This document shows, piece by piece, positions 1 through 9,117 of a DNA stretch of 64,000 bases (position 1 is its first letter; each line of letters starts with the position of its first letter). Made by a program: the position numbers and the translations under genes. Where the stretch lies: the NCBI RefSeq assembly GCF_050529585.1, contig NZ_CP172882.1, positions 1,302,001-1,366,000 on the forward strand, given 5' to 3'. The stretch is from Enterococcus_D sp050529585. GTDB taxonomy: Bacteria > Bacillota > Bacilli > Lactobacillales > Enterococcaceae. The notes below the pieces were generated by a model, which had not been told where the DNA came from, did not search any database, and was given only the letters and a program-made list of their open reading frames with translations.

Positions 1-515
1 CTGAAACCATTGAAGCTATCTGTAAAGAAGCGTCAAGTGTCGGTATCGTCTCGCCGGCCAATTACAATACGCCGCAACAAATCGTCATCGGCGGAGAAGC
101 ACAGGCTGTCGACCAGGCAGTTGCATTATTACAAGCTGCAGGCAGCAAAAGAATGATTCCGTTGAATGTTAGCGGGCCATTCCACACGGCATTGTTGGAA
201 CCAGCTGCCGATGCATTGGCCATTGAGTTGACGAATGTTGGTTTTGATCAACCACAAGTGCCTGTCATCAGCAATACCACAGCAGAACCGATGGCTTATG
301 AAGCAATCAAAGATCTATTGACTAGACAGGTCAAATCACCCGTTCGATTCTACGAAAGTATCGCTACTTTGAAAGAAATGGGGATTGAACGAGTAGTTGA
401 AATTGGACCTGGGAAAGTCTTGAGTGGTTTTATGAAAAAAATCGATAAAAATATCCAAACATTGCGTGTCGAAGACAGTCAAACCCTTGCAGATACGCTT
501 GAAGCACTCAAATAG
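1..515 (+). CDS. fabD: Malonyl-CoA:ACP transacylase, C-terminal part
   Basis: The frame is open from the window edge (first full codon at base 3) to the TAG at 515, giving about 170 C-terminal residues. FabD moves malonyl groups from CoA to acyl carrier protein in the cytosol. The segment SGPFHT carries the catalytic His expected in this family, and the ending VVEIGPGKVLSGFMKK is typical of FabD. The nucleophilic Ser motif (GHSLG) would lie upstream of the window. fabG follows 9 bases later with its own ribosome-binding site, so this is one operon. Truncation is caused by the window edge only. Confidence 0.93.
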   Translation, partial: ETIEAICKEASSVGIVSPANYNTPQQIVIGGEAQAVDQAVALLQAAGSKRMIPLNVSGPFHTALLEPAADALAIELTNVGFDQPQVPVISNTTAEPMAYEAIKDLLTRQVKSPVRFYESIATLKEMGIERVVEIGPGKVLSGFMKKIDKNIQTLRVEDSQTLADTLEALK

Positions 516-524
516 GAGGTATAT

Positions 525-1262
525 ATGGATTTACATAACAAAAATGTATTTGTAACGGGAAGCTCTCGAGGGATTGGCTATACGATAGCTGAAGCTTTTG
601 CCAAAGAAGGCGCCAATATTATTTTGAATGGACGTAAAGAGATTCCTCAAGCGCTGATTGATGGAATCACACAATATGGTGTGAAATGTGCCGCAATCAA
701 TGGGGATATCGCGGATTTTGATCAAGCAGCACAAATGCTCGCTGATGCAGAAGCCGCCATTGGCCCAATTCATATCTTGGTCAACAATGCAGGCATCACC
801 AATGATAAATTATTGTTGCGTATGAAACCTGAGGATTTTGATGCGGTGATCAAAATCAATTTGACGGGCACTTTTAACATGACACAGCACGCGATCAAGA
901 AAATGATGAAGCTGCGAGAAGGCCGCATCATCAACTTGACCAGCGTTGTTGGTTTGACAGGCAATATCGGTCAAGCAAATTATGCCGCAAGTAAAGCTGG
1001 CGTCATTGGTTTTACAAAGTCTGCGGCAAGAGAAGGTGCTGCCAGAGGCATCACAGTCAATGCGATCGCCCCAGGATTTATTGAAACAGAAATGACAGCA
1101 GTATTATCAGATAAAGTCAAAGAACAATCGATTGCCGCAATTCCGTTGCAACGTTTTGGGACAACGGAAGATGTAGCAAATACAGCAGTATTTTTAGCCA
1201 AAAGCCCCTATATCACAGGCCAAGTTTTAAGCGTGGATGGCGGCATGGCAATGCAAGGCTAG
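525..1262 (+). CDS. fabG: 3-oxoacyl-ACP reductase
   Basis: A 245-residue short-chain dehydrogenase that reduces 3-oxoacyl-ACP with NADPH in the elongation cycle. The nucleotide-binding TGSSRGIG is at residues 11-18, NNAG at 87-90, and the catalytic Ser140, Tyr153 and Lys157 (YAASK) are all present. Family length is normal. The start ATG at 525 follows an AGGAGG-type site at 514-518. It sits between fabD and fabF with gaps of about 10 bases, which supports FabG over the many paralogous SDR enzymes. Confidence 0.96.
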   Translation: MDLHNKNVFVTGSSRGIGYTIAEAFAKEGANIILNGRKEIPQALIDGITQYGVKCAAINGDIADFDQAAQMLADAEAAIGPIHILVNNAGITNDKLLLRMKPEDFDAVIKINLTGTFNMTQHAIKKMMKLREGRIINLTSVVGLTGNIGQANYAASKAGVIGFTKSAAREGAARGITVNAIAPGFIETEMTAVLSDKVKEQSIAAIPLQRFGTTEDVANTAVFLAKSPYITGQVLSVDGGMAMQG

Positions 1263-1274
1263 GAGGAGAATAAT

Positions 1275-2513
1275 ATGAGTCGAGTAGTCATTACAGGTTA
1301 TGGGGTCACATCGCCAATTGGGAATGATCCAGAAACTTTTTTAGCAAGTTTACAAAATGGAACCAATGGGATCGGACCTATCACGAAATTTGATGCAGAA
1401 GCGACAGGCATCACATTGGCTGGTGAAGTCAAAGATTTCCCACTAGAAAAATATTTTGTCAAAAAAGATACGAAGCGGATGGATCTTTTCTCGATTTACG
1501 GTATTTATGCAGCGTTGGAAGCGATGAATATGGCCCACTTAGATGTCGAAGCAATTGATGCCGATCGTTTTGGTGTGATGGTCGGTTCAGGTATCGGTGG
1601 TTTGCCAACGATCCAAGACCAAGTGATCCGAATGCATGACAAAGGGGCTAACCGCGTTTCGCCAATGTTCGTACCCATGTCGATCGTTAATATGGTTGCT
1701 GGGAATATCGCATTGCGTGTAGGAGCTAAGGGTATTTGTACCACAACAGTTTCTGCTTGTGCTTCTGGAACTCATTCGATCGGTGAAGCTTTCCGTAATA
1801 TCAAACATGGCTATGCAGATGTCATGATTGCTGGTGGTTCCGAAGCAACGATTTGTGAAATCGGCATCGCTGGTTTTGCGTCATTGACAGCTTTGACTAC
1901 TGAAACAGATCCAAATAAAGCTTCCGTGCCATTTGACAAAGACCGTAGTGGTTTTGTAATGGGTGAAGGTGCAGGGGTCTTTATTCTTGAATCATTGGAA
2001 CATGCCCAACAACGTGGTGCAAAAATTCTTGGTGAAGTCGTGGGATATGGTGCCAATTGTGATGCTTACCATATGACAGCCCCAAATCCTGATGGATCAG
2101 GTGCAGGCAAAGCAATGAAGTTAGCAATGCATGAAGCAGGGATCACACCAGCTGAAGTTGGCTATATCAATGCCCATGGTACAAGTACACCTGCCAATGA
2201 TAGTGCAGAAGCTACATCGATCCAATATGGTATGGGTGAGGACTATCGCAAACCTTATGTCAGCAGCACAAAATCAATGACTGGTCACTTGTTAGGGGCA
2301 GCTGGCGGGATCGAAGCCATTGCTTCATTATTGGCTTTGCAGCATCAATTTATTCCACCAACTATCAATGTCACAGAACAAGATCCAGCCATCGATTTGA
2401 ATGTTGTAAAAAATCAAAGTAAACCGGCAGAGCTGACGTATGCATTAAGCAACTCACTTGGTTTTGGTGGACATAATGCGGTGATTGCATTGAAACGTTG
2501 GGAGGAAGCGTAA
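1275..2513 (+). CDS. fabF: 3-oxoacyl-ACP synthase II
   Basis: A 412-residue condensing enzyme that extends acyl-ACP with malonyl-ACP. The catalytic triad is visible: Cys162 in SACASG, His301 in NAHGTSTP and His338 in TGHLLGAAGG. The start ATG follows GGAGGAG at 1262-1268. Its stop codon (2511-2513) directly touches the TTG start of accB, so translation of the two is probably coupled. Two His residues in the triad identify the FabF/FabB class rather than FabH. Confidence 0.96.
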   Translation: MSRVVITGYGVTSPIGNDPETFLASLQNGTNGIGPITKFDAEATGITLAGEVKDFPLEKYFVKKDTKRMDLFSIYGIYAALEAMNMAHLDVEAIDADRFGVMVGSGIGGLPTIQDQVIRMHDKGANRVSPMFVPMSIVNMVAGNIALRVGAKGICTTTVSACASGTHSIGEAFRNIKHGYADVMIAGGSEATICEIGIAGFASLTALTTETDPNKASVPFDKDRSGFVMGEGAGVFILESLEHAQQRGAKILGEVVGYGANCDAYHMTAPNPDGSGAGKAMKLAMHEAGITPAEVGYINAHGTSTPANDSAEATSIQYGMGEDYRKPYVSSTKSMTGHLLGAAGGIEAIASLLALQHQFIPPTINVTEQDPAIDLNVVKNQSKPAELTYALSNSLGFGGHNAVIALKRWEEA

Positions 2514-2987
2514 TTGGAAACAAATGAAGTAAAAGACTTGTTGGCGCAATTTGATCAATCGACGTTGACTGAATTGCATTTGAAAAAAGATACGTTTGAT
2601 TTATATTTCAATAAAAATACTACTAGCGGCTATCAGCCTGCAGCAACGCATACAGCAGCACCTGCTGTACCTGTTGCAGCACCTCAACCAGCGGCAACTG
2701 ACACAACGGCAGCACCGGCTGTAACGACTGAAAAACCAATTGCCCAAGGCAAAGAAGTAGTCTCACCATTGGTGGGGGTCGTTTATTTGAAACCAAGTCC
2801 AGATAAAGACAATTTCAAACAAGTCGGCGACCAAGTAAAAAAAGGCGATATTTTGTGCATCGTTGAAGCGATGAAAGTGATGAACGAAATCGTCAGTGAT
2901 GTTGACGGAGAATTAGTTTCTGTTCTAGTAGAAAGCGAGCAAATCGTTGAATACAATCAACCGTTGTTCCGGATAAAGGAAGGGTAA
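2514..2987 (+). CDS. accB: Biotin carboxyl carrier protein of acetyl-CoA carboxylase
   Basis: A 157-residue BCCP. The N-terminal 35 residues form the subunit-binding helix region, residues 40-78 are an Ala/Pro/Thr-rich flexible linker, and the biotinyl domain follows with the acceptor Lys121 in EAMKVMNE. The start is TTG at 2514, with no spacer after the fabF stop. A GGAGG site at 2501-2505 with 8 bases of spacing supports it, and no in-frame ATG lies nearby. Lipoylated E2 domains have a different lysine context, so AccB is the clear choice. Confidence 0.94.
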   Translation: METNEVKDLLAQFDQSTLTELHLKKDTFDLYFNKNTTSGYQPAATHTAAPAVPVAAPQPAATDTTAAPAVTTEKPIAQGKEVVSPLVGVVYLKPSPDKDNFKQVGDQVKKGDILCIVEAMKVMNEIVSDVDGELVSVLVESEQIVEYNQPLFRIKEG

Positions 2988-2990
2988 GTT

Positions 2991-3419
2991 ATGACAGCAT
3001 TAACCATTCAAGAAATCAAAGAAATCATTCCGCACCGCTATCCGATGTTGTTAGTGGATCGGGTAGAAGAATTAGAAGAAGGCAAACGAGTTGTCGCCAA
3101 AAAAAATGTGACCATCAATGAACCCTTTTTCCAAGGTCACTTTCCCCACGAACCAGTGATGCCAGGTGTGTTGATCGTTGAAGCAATGGCACAAGCTGGT
3201 GCTGTTGCTTTATTATCATTACCGGATTTTAAAGGCAAAACAGCATATTTCGGCGGGCTAGACAAAGCGAAATTCCGTAAAAAAGTCACACCAGGAGATA
3301 CATTGATCTTAGAAGTAGAAATAATCAAAGTGAAGTCTGCAGCTGGCATCGGCAAAGGGATTGCTTATGTTGACGGCAAAAAAGTCGCAGAGGCAGAATT
3401 GACTTTCATGATTGGATAG
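2991..3419 (+). CDS. fabZ: 3-hydroxyacyl-ACP dehydratase
   Basis: A 142-residue hot-dog fold dehydratase that makes trans-2-enoyl-ACP. The catalytic His50 (FQGHFPHEPVMPG) and Glu64 (LIVEAMAQ) are both present. Enterococci can carry two FabZ-like proteins, one of which (FabN) also isomerises the double bond. The position inside the acc cluster favours the plain dehydratase FabZ, but sequence alone does not prove this. The start ATG is 3 bases after accB, with AAGGAAGGG upstream. Confidence 0.9.
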   Translation: MTALTIQEIKEIIPHRYPMLLVDRVEELEEGKRVVAKKNVTINEPFFQGHFPHEPVMPGVLIVEAMAQAGAVALLSLPDFKGKTAYFGGLDKAKFRKKVTPGDTLILEVEIIKVKSAAGIGKGIAYVDGKKVAEAELTFMIG

Positions 3420-3426
3420 GTGAAAG

Positions 3427-4791
3427 ATGTTTTCAAAAGTATTGATCGCAAACCGCGGTGAAATAGCCGTACGTATTATTCGTGCATGTCGCGAACTAGG
3501 TATTCAAACGGTAGCTGTCTATTCAGAAGCAGATCGAGAAGCACTTCATACTGAGCTTGCCGATGAAGCCATCTGTATTGGACCAGCAAAAGCAGCTGAC
3601 TCTTATTTGGATGTACAGCAAATTTTGAGTGCAGCAATCGTCACGAAGGCTGAAGCGATTCACCCTGGATTTGGTTTCTTGTCAGAAAATAGCCGCTTTG
3701 CAGCAATGTGTGAAGAATGCAATATCGTCTTTATTGGGCCAAAAAGCGAAACGATCGATGCCATGGGAAATAAAATCAACGCCCGTCGTTTGATGATCGA
3801 AGCCAACGTACCTGTAATACCAGGTAGTGAAGGCGCGATTTCAGATGTTGCTGAAGCGTTAGAGATTGCAGAAGAAATCGGCTATCCAGTTATGTTGAAA
3901 GCTGCAGCTGGCGGTGGCGGCAAAGGGATCCGTAAAGTATTAGACAAAGAATCATTGCCGCAACACTTTGCCTCCGCCCAGCAAGAAGCCCAAGCGGCTT
4001 TTGGCAATGATGAAATGTATATCGAAAAGATCGTTTATCCAGCACGCCATATCGAGGTCCAAATATTAGGGGATTCTTTTGGTTCGATCATTCATTTAGG
4101 GGAACGTGACTGTTCATTGCAACGGAACAATCAGAAGGTATTGGAAGAGTCGCCTTCAGTAGTGATCTCTGAAAGCAAACGTGCAGAAATCGGCGCAGCG
4201 GCTGTTCGTGCGGCACAAGCCGTAGACTATCGAAATGCTGGGACGATTGAGTTCCTTATGTCTGATACGGGTGAATTCTACTTTATGGAAATGAATACCC
4301 GTATCCAAGTGGAACATCCGATCACTGAAATGGTCACCAACATTGATTTGGTCAAGAAGCAATTACAGATTGCCAGCGGTGAACCTTTAGGCATCCGGCA
4401 AGAAGATATCAAAATGACTGGTGCAGCGATTGAATGCCGGATCAATGCAGAAAACCCTGCCTTCAACTTTGCCCCTTCACCGGGTAAAATCAATAATTTA
4501 TTTCTGCCGGCAGGTGGTTTGGGTGTTCGGGTCGATAGTGCGATGTATTCTGGTTATACGATCCCACCATATTATGATTCAATGATTGCTAAAGTCATCG
4601 TTCATGGCGAAAATCGCTTCGAGGCATTGATGAAAATGCAACGAGCGCTGACAGAACTTGTGACAGACGGTGTGATCACCAATGCAGAGTTCCAAATGGA
4701 TTTGATCAGCCATCCCAAAGTCATCGCAGGAGATTATACAACGGCCTTTTTACAAGAAGAATTTCTGCCAAATTGGTCACCTGAACAATAG
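3427..4791 (+). CDS. accC: Acetyl-CoA carboxylase, biotin carboxylase subunit
   Basis: A 454-residue ATP-grasp enzyme that carboxylates the biotin of AccB using bicarbonate and ATP. It shows the N-terminal ANRGEIAVRI motif, the glycine-rich ATP loop GGGGKGIR at 162-169, and the active-site stretch MEMNTRIQVEHP at 287-298. Length is normal for a stand-alone biotin carboxylase; pyruvate carboxylase would be more than twice as long. It lies 7 bases after fabZ, and the Shine-Dalgarno sequence (AGGTG) is rather weak. Confidence 0.96.
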   Translation: MFSKVLIANRGEIAVRIIRACRELGIQTVAVYSEADREALHTELADEAICIGPAKAADSYLDVQQILSAAIVTKAEAIHPGFGFLSENSRFAAMCEECNIVFIGPKSETIDAMGNKINARRLMIEANVPVIPGSEGAISDVAEALEIAEEIGYPVMLKAAAGGGGKGIRKVLDKESLPQHFASAQQEAQAAFGNDEMYIEKIVYPARHIEVQILGDSFGSIIHLGERDCSLQRNNQKVLEESPSVVISESKRAEIGAAAVRAAQAVDYRNAGTIEFLMSDTGEFYFMEMNTRIQVEHPITEMVTNIDLVKKQLQIASGEPLGIRQEDIKMTGAAIECRINAENPAFNFAPSPGKINNLFLPAGGLGVRVDSAMYSGYTIPPYYDSMIAKVIVHGENRFEALMKMQRALTELVTDGVITNAEFQMDLISHPKVIAGDYTTAFLQEEFLPNWSPEQ

Positions 4792-4803
4792 GAGGGAAAA
4801 TGA

Positions 4804-5673
4804 ATGGCATTATTCAAAAAGAAAAACTACATTCGTATCAATCCTAATCGTGGTCAATTACCAACCAATGCACCAACCGTTCCGGATAATTTATGGGCCA
4901 AATGTCCAAGTTGCAAGCGTACCTTGTATACCAAGGAAATGGGAGCAGAAAAAGTCTGTCCCCATTGTGGATACAATTTTCGCATCAGCGCTTGGGAACG
5001 GATCGCGATCACCATTGATGAGAAAAGTTTTGATGAGTGGGATACTGATGTAGTGACAGAAGATCCGCTAAACTTTCCAGGGTATCCAGATAAAATAGCC
5101 GCTATGCAAGAAAAGACTGGTTTGCATGAAGCGGTTTTGACAGGTGAAGCGAAAATCGCGGATCTGCCAGTAGCGATCGGTATCATGGATGCCAATTTTA
5201 TTATGGGAAGTATGGGCACCGTTGTCGGTGAAAAGATCACCCGCTTGTTTGAACGTGCCCAAGAAAAGCAACTGCCAGTGGTGCTTTTTACAGCTTCTGG
5301 GGGGGCACGAATGCAAGAAGGCATTATGTCTTTGATGCAGATGGCCAAAATTTCAGCAGCGATTAAGCGACATAGCAATGCAGGACTATTTTATTTGACT
5401 GTTCTTACTGATCCAACCACTGGTGGCGTTACTGCTAGTTTTGCAATGGAAGGGGATGTCATTTTGGCTGAACCTCAAGCATTGATCGGTTTTGCGGGCC
5501 GTCGCGTGATTGAACAAACGATTCGCCAAGAATTACCAGAGGATTTCCAAAAAGCTGAGTTTCTTTTGGCGCATGGTTTTGTGGATCAAATCGTACCGCG
5601 TACGGAATTACGCCAAAAAATCAGCCATTTGATTCAATTACACACAATGAAAGGATGGGGCAGTCATGCATAA
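4804..5673 (+). CDS. accD: Acetyl-CoA carboxylase carboxyltransferase, beta subunit
   Basis: A 289-residue subunit that, with AccA, moves the carboxyl group from biotin to acetyl-CoA. The N-terminal zinc ribbon is complete: Cys34, Cys37, Cys52 and Cys55 (CPSC, CPHC). The crotonase-like core has the conserved TASGGARMQEG stretch. The ATG at 4804 is preferred; the ATG at 4800 is in another frame. The GGAGGG site is at 4791-4796. The last 8 bases overlap accA, as usual for equimolar partners. Confidence 0.96.
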   Translation: MALFKKKNYIRINPNRGQLPTNAPTVPDNLWAKCPSCKRTLYTKEMGAEKVCPHCGYNFRISAWERIAITIDEKSFDEWDTDVVTEDPLNFPGYPDKIAAMQEKTGLHEAVLTGEAKIADLPVAIGIMDANFIMGSMGTVVGEKITRLFERAQEKQLPVVLFTASGGARMQEGIMSLMQMAKISAAIKRHSNAGLFYLTVLTDPTTGGVTASFAMEGDVILAEPQALIGFAGRRVIEQTIRQELPEDFQKAEFLLAHGFVDQIVPRTELRQKISHLIQLHTMKGWGSHA

Positions 5674-6451
5674 AACAGCAGATGAAATCGTTGAACTGGC
5701 CCGTCATAAAGATCGTTTGACCGCATTAGAGTATTTTGAATTGGTTTTTAGCGATTTTGAGGAATTTCATGGCGATCGTTTATTTGGTGAAGATGAAGCG
5801 GTGGTCGGCGGGATTGCTTGTCTTGACGATAAACCCGTCACAGTGATCGGTATCCAAAAAGGACGCAACCTGCCTGAGAATTTAAAACGCAACTTTGGTT
5901 CGCCCCATCCAGAAGGGTACCGTAAAGCATTGCGTTTGATGAAGCAAGCAGAAAAATTCGGCCGTCCAATCGTGACATTGATCAATACAGCCGGTGCATT
6001 CTGCGGGATTGGCGCAGAAGAGCGTGGGGAAGGTGAAGCCATCGCCCGTAATTTGTTCGAGATGTCTGATTTGCGGGTCCCCATTTTAGCAATCATTATT
6101 GGAGAAGGTGGCAGTGGTGGCGCTTTGGCTCTAGCATTAGGTGACGAAGTTTGGATGCTGGAATATTCGATTTATGCAATTTTATCACCTGAAGGGTTTG
6201 CTTCGATTTTATGGAAAGACGGCAGTCGTGCCAAAGAAGCTGCTGGATTGATGAAAATCACTGCTCATGAACTGAAAGATTTAGGTGTCATTGAACGCGT
6301 CATCCAAGAAACAAAGGATGAAACAATGTTGACCAAAGAGGAGATAGCTGCTAATCTTCGTCAGTTGATCACAGCAAAGCTTACGCAATTATCTGAATTA
6401 TCAACAGATGAGTTGGTGAATACGCGTTACCAGCGCTTTAGAAAATTTTAA
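5666..6451 (+). CDS. accA: Acetyl-CoA carboxylase carboxyltransferase, alpha subunit
   Basis: A 261-residue partner of AccD. It has the crotonase-fold GEGGSGGALALALGD motif of the carboxyltransferase oxyanion pocket and the conserved GSPHPEGYRKA segment. It is shorter at the N-terminus than the E. coli protein, as in other Firmicutes. It overlaps accD by 8 bases and is the last gene of the fatty-acid operon, followed closely by a terminator. Confidence 0.95.
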   Translation: MHKTADEIVELARHKDRLTALEYFELVFSDFEEFHGDRLFGEDEAVVGGIACLDDKPVTVIGIQKGRNLPENLKRNFGSPHPEGYRKALRLMKQAEKFGRPIVTLINTAGAFCGIGAEERGEGEAIARNLFEMSDLRVPILAIIIGEGGSGGALALALGDEVWMLEYSIYAILSPEGFASILWKDGSRAKEAAGLMKITAHELKDLGVIERVIQETKDETMLTKEEIAANLRQLITAKLTQLSELSTDELVNTRYQRFRKF

Positions 6452-6457
6452 GATAAA

Positions 6458-6495
6458 CCTACCGCTTATCATCTGATGACGGTAGGCTTTTTTTC
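6458..6495 (+). terminator. Terminator of the fatty-acid operon
   Basis: Arms CCTACCG (6458-6464) and CGGTAGG (6480-6486) form a hairpin with an inner TCAT/ATGA pairing, followed by CTTTTTTTT. It lies 6 bases after the accA stop. Confidence 0.88.
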
Positions 6496-6669
6496 GCGTT
6501 CTTTGCACATCTTTGATGTTTGAAACATCAAAAAATGGAGGATCATAAATAATCATTCTTATTTATCAAAATTTTAGTTTAAAAAAAACAGCTAATGTGA
6601 TAGTATGTATATATTATGAATATAGAAGTTAAAAATGCATAAATATTTGCTTCTGAAGGAGAATGAAAA

Positions 6670-7509
6670 ATGAAGAAATTATTTGGATCATTAGTCGTAT
6701 TGGCAACAGTTTTAGTATTAGGGGCATGTGGCAGCAACGGTTCTGGCAGTTCAGAAAGTGGGAATGCCTCAGCAGACAACCAATTAGAATCCATTAAGTC
6801 CGCAGGTGTCATCAACGTTGCAACCTCAGCTGACTTTGCACCTTTTGAATTTCATGCTATGATTGATGGAAAAGATCAAATCGTAGGTGCGGATATTGAT
6901 TTAGTCAACGAAATTGCCGATCAATTGGGTGTTAAAGTCAATATTTTAGATTTGGATTTCAATGCAGTCTTGACGGCTTTGCAGCAAGGGAAAGCAGATA
7001 TCGCGGTTTCCGGTATCTCCGCTACTGAAGAAAGAAAGCAAACCTTTGACTTTACGGATAACTATTTTACACCAGAGCAAAAATTAGTTATCAACAAAGA
7101 CAACGAAAGTGCCTATACATCGATCGACAGTTTAGCAGGCAAGAAAGTCGGCGCGCAAAAAGGATCGATCCAAGAGTCGATCGTACAAAGTCAAATGGCT
7201 GATTCACAATTGGTTTCGATTGCTAAGGTACCCAACCTAATCAACGAGTTGAAACAAGGATCAATCGATGGATTGGTTTTAGAAAGTGCCGTTGCAGAAT
7301 CGTATGTTGCGCAAAATGATGATTTGATGGTGGCAGATGTTGCTTTAGAAGTCTCAGCAGATGATTCTTACGCGATTGCATTACCAAAGGGCAGTACAGA
7401 GTTGCAAACTGAATTGAACAAGATTTTGAAAGAATTAGATGAAAATGGGTCGATCAGTGAATTTGTACAAAAGAATACAGATTTAGCCAATGAAAATGCA
7501 GCCCAATAG
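6670..7509 (+). CDS. Amino-acid ABC transporter substrate-binding lipoprotein
   Basis: A 279-residue family 3 solute-binding protein. The signal peptide ends in the lipobox LGAC with lipid-modified Cys20, followed by a Gly/Ser-rich tether. The mature part begins with IKSAGVINVATSADFAPFEF, typical of polar amino-acid binders. It should hold its ligand outside the membrane and hand it to the permease at 7529. The ligand (Gln, Arg, His, cystine or other) cannot be read from the motifs. The start ATG has GAAGGAG upstream. The 218 bases before it hold the previous terminator and an AT-rich stretch without a clear promoter. Confidence 0.9.
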   Translation: MKKLFGSLVVLATVLVLGACGSNGSGSSESGNASADNQLESIKSAGVINVATSADFAPFEFHAMIDGKDQIVGADIDLVNEIADQLGVKVNILDLDFNAVLTALQQGKADIAVSGISATEERKQTFDFTDNYFTPEQKLVINKDNESAYTSIDSLAGKKVGAQKGSIQESIVQSQMADSQLVSIAKVPNLINELKQGSIDGLVLESAVAESYVAQNDDLMVADVALEVSADDSYAIALPKGSTELQTELNKILKELDENGSISEFVQKNTDLANENAAQ

Positions 7510-7528
7510 ATAGAATGGAGTAGAACAA

Positions 7529-8221
7529 ATGATGGATTTATCCTTTTTGACGACATATTACCCATATTTTATTTCAGGTGTATTGATCACGATTGTTATT
7601 TCGATTATCACCGTGATTTTGGGCACGATTTTAGGCGTTCTGTTGGCTTTGATGAAGCTATCTAAAATTACTGTCTTTCGTTGGTTTGCCAACGCCTATA
7701 TAGAGATCATTCGCGGGACACCAATGTTGGTTCAAATATTGATTGCCTTTGGTTTGTTGCAAGGTGTTTTCTCGCTGCCAACAGTTTCATTTGGGGTTCT
7801 TAGCCTAGACTTTGGTCGTTTATTGCCTGGTGTGATTGCTTTATCTTTAAACTCGGGCGCGTATGTTGCTGAAATCGTTCGGGCAGGGATCAATGCCGTC
7901 GATTTGGGGCAATCAGAAGCTGCAGGTTCATTAGGATTACGTCCGGCCCAAGCCATGCGGTATGTCATTTTTCCGCAAGCATTACGGAATATCTTGCCAC
8001 CTTTAGGTAATGAATTTATCGTCTTGATCAAAGACTCATCTTTGCTGTCGACGATTGGCATCTACGAACTGATGAATAGCGCACAGATTGTTGTTACCAG
8101 TTCTTTCCAACCTTTGACACCATTTTATGTCGCAGCTGTCATTTATTTTATATTGACATTTACGACATCTCGGTTGTTGAATCTGTGGGAAAAGAAGTTG
8201 GGTAAAGGTTACCGTCGCTAA
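7529..8221 (+). CDS. Amino-acid ABC transporter permease
   Basis: A 230-residue inner-membrane protein of the HisMQ/GlnP type. It has about five membrane segments, starting with TTYYPYFISGVLITIVIS, and the EAA loop EAAGSLGLRPAQAMR near residue 130, which docks onto the ATPase. It lies between the binding protein and the ATPase and probably works as a homodimer. There are 19 bases to the upstream gene and 11 to the downstream one, so one transcript is likely. Confidence 0.92.
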   Translation: MMDLSFLTTYYPYFISGVLITIVISIITVILGTILGVLLALMKLSKITVFRWFANAYIEIIRGTPMLVQILIAFGLLQGVFSLPTVSFGVLSLDFGRLLPGVIALSLNSGAYVAEIVRAGINAVDLGQSEAAGSLGLRPAQAMRYVIFPQALRNILPPLGNEFIVLIKDSSLLSTIGIYELMNSAQIVVTSSFQPLTPFYVAAVIYFILTFTTSRLLNLWEKKLGKGYRR

Positions 8222-8232
8222 AAGGAGAAAAA

Positions 8233-8958
8233 ATGATGTTAGATATCCAAGATTTACACAAAAGCTTTGGCAGCAATCAAGTATTAAAAGGTATTTCCAC
8301 AACGATCGATCAAGGAGAAGTCGTGGTTGTGATCGGTCCTTCTGGCTCAGGAAAGAGCACCTTTTTACGCTGTCTGAATTTATTAGAAGTGCCAACAAAA
8401 GGCAACATTTTTTTTGAAGGAACAGACATTACAGATCCTAAGAATGATATTTATAAAATGCGCGAAAAAATGGGCATGGTCTTTCAAAATTTCAATTTGT
8501 TTCCTAATCTTTCTGTTCTAGATAATATTACTTTGTCGCCTATCAAAGTAAAAAAAATACCTAAGAAACAAGCAGAAGTTTTGGCAAATCAATTGCTGCA
8601 AGATGTCGGCTTACCGGATAAAGCGGCTGCTTTTCCACAGAGTTTATCTGGTGGACAAATGCAACGGATCGCTATTGCCCGTGCACTAGCAATGGAACCT
8701 GATGTGATGCTTTTTGATGAACCAACGTCAGCATTGGATCCTGAGATGGTCGGGGAAGTGTTGGGCGTCATGCAAAGACTGGCGCAGCAAGGAATGACGA
8801 TGGTGATTGTGACCCACGAGATGGGGTTTGCCAAAGAGGTAGCAGATCGGGTGCTCTTCATGGATCAAGGTATCATCATGGAAGAAGGCACACCAGCGGA
8901 GATTTTCGAACAACCGAAGAATCCTCGAACAATCGATTTTTTAAGTAAAGTATTATAA
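8233..8958 (+). CDS. Amino-acid ABC transporter ATP-binding protein
   Basis: A 241-residue ABC ATPase. Walker A GPSGSGKS is at 35-42, the Q-loop in MVFQNFNLF, the signature LSGGQ at 138-142, Walker B VMLFDE at 158-163, and the switch His in VTHEMGFA. These features match the GlnQ/HisP subfamily. AAAGGAG lies just upstream of the ATG at 8233. It is the last gene of this transporter operon, followed by a UUCG-capped terminator. A second, separate glutamine-type system lies at 53-56 kb. Confidence 0.94.
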   Translation: MMLDIQDLHKSFGSNQVLKGISTTIDQGEVVVVIGPSGSGKSTFLRCLNLLEVPTKGNIFFEGTDITDPKNDIYKMREKMGMVFQNFNLFPNLSVLDNITLSPIKVKKIPKKQAEVLANQLLQDVGLPDKAAAFPQSLSGGQMQRIAIARALAMEPDVMLFDEPTSALDPEMVGEVLGVMQRLAQQGMTMVIVTHEMGFAKEVADRVLFMDQGIIMEEGTPAEIFEQPKNPRTIDFLSKVL

Positions 8959-8966
8959 TTACTATC

Positions 8967-8998
8967 AAAAAACATCCTTCGGGGTGTTTTTTATTTTT
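8967..8998 (+). terminator. Terminator after the amino-acid transporter
   Basis: Arms AAAAAACATCC (8967-8977) and GGGTGTTTTTT (8982-8992) enclose a C(TTCG)G tetraloop and run into further T residues. This is a classical stable intrinsic terminator. Confidence 0.9.
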
Positions 8999-9050
8999 CA
9001 TATGAAAGCAGAAGTTGACTTGCTTGCTAGTATTCATCATGAATTTATTG

Positions 9051-9056
9051 TATAAT
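9051..9056 (+). promoter_or_regulatory. Probable -10 box before yqeG
   Basis: A perfect TATAAT lies 62 bases before the yqeG start. No good -35 box is visible at 16-18 bases upstream (TAGTAT), so only the -10 element is supported. Confidence 0.5.
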
Positions 9057-9117
9057 TACAGGTTGAAGAGCCCATTTATAAAGTATGAACATCAGAATAA
9101 TTAATAGAGGAGTATCT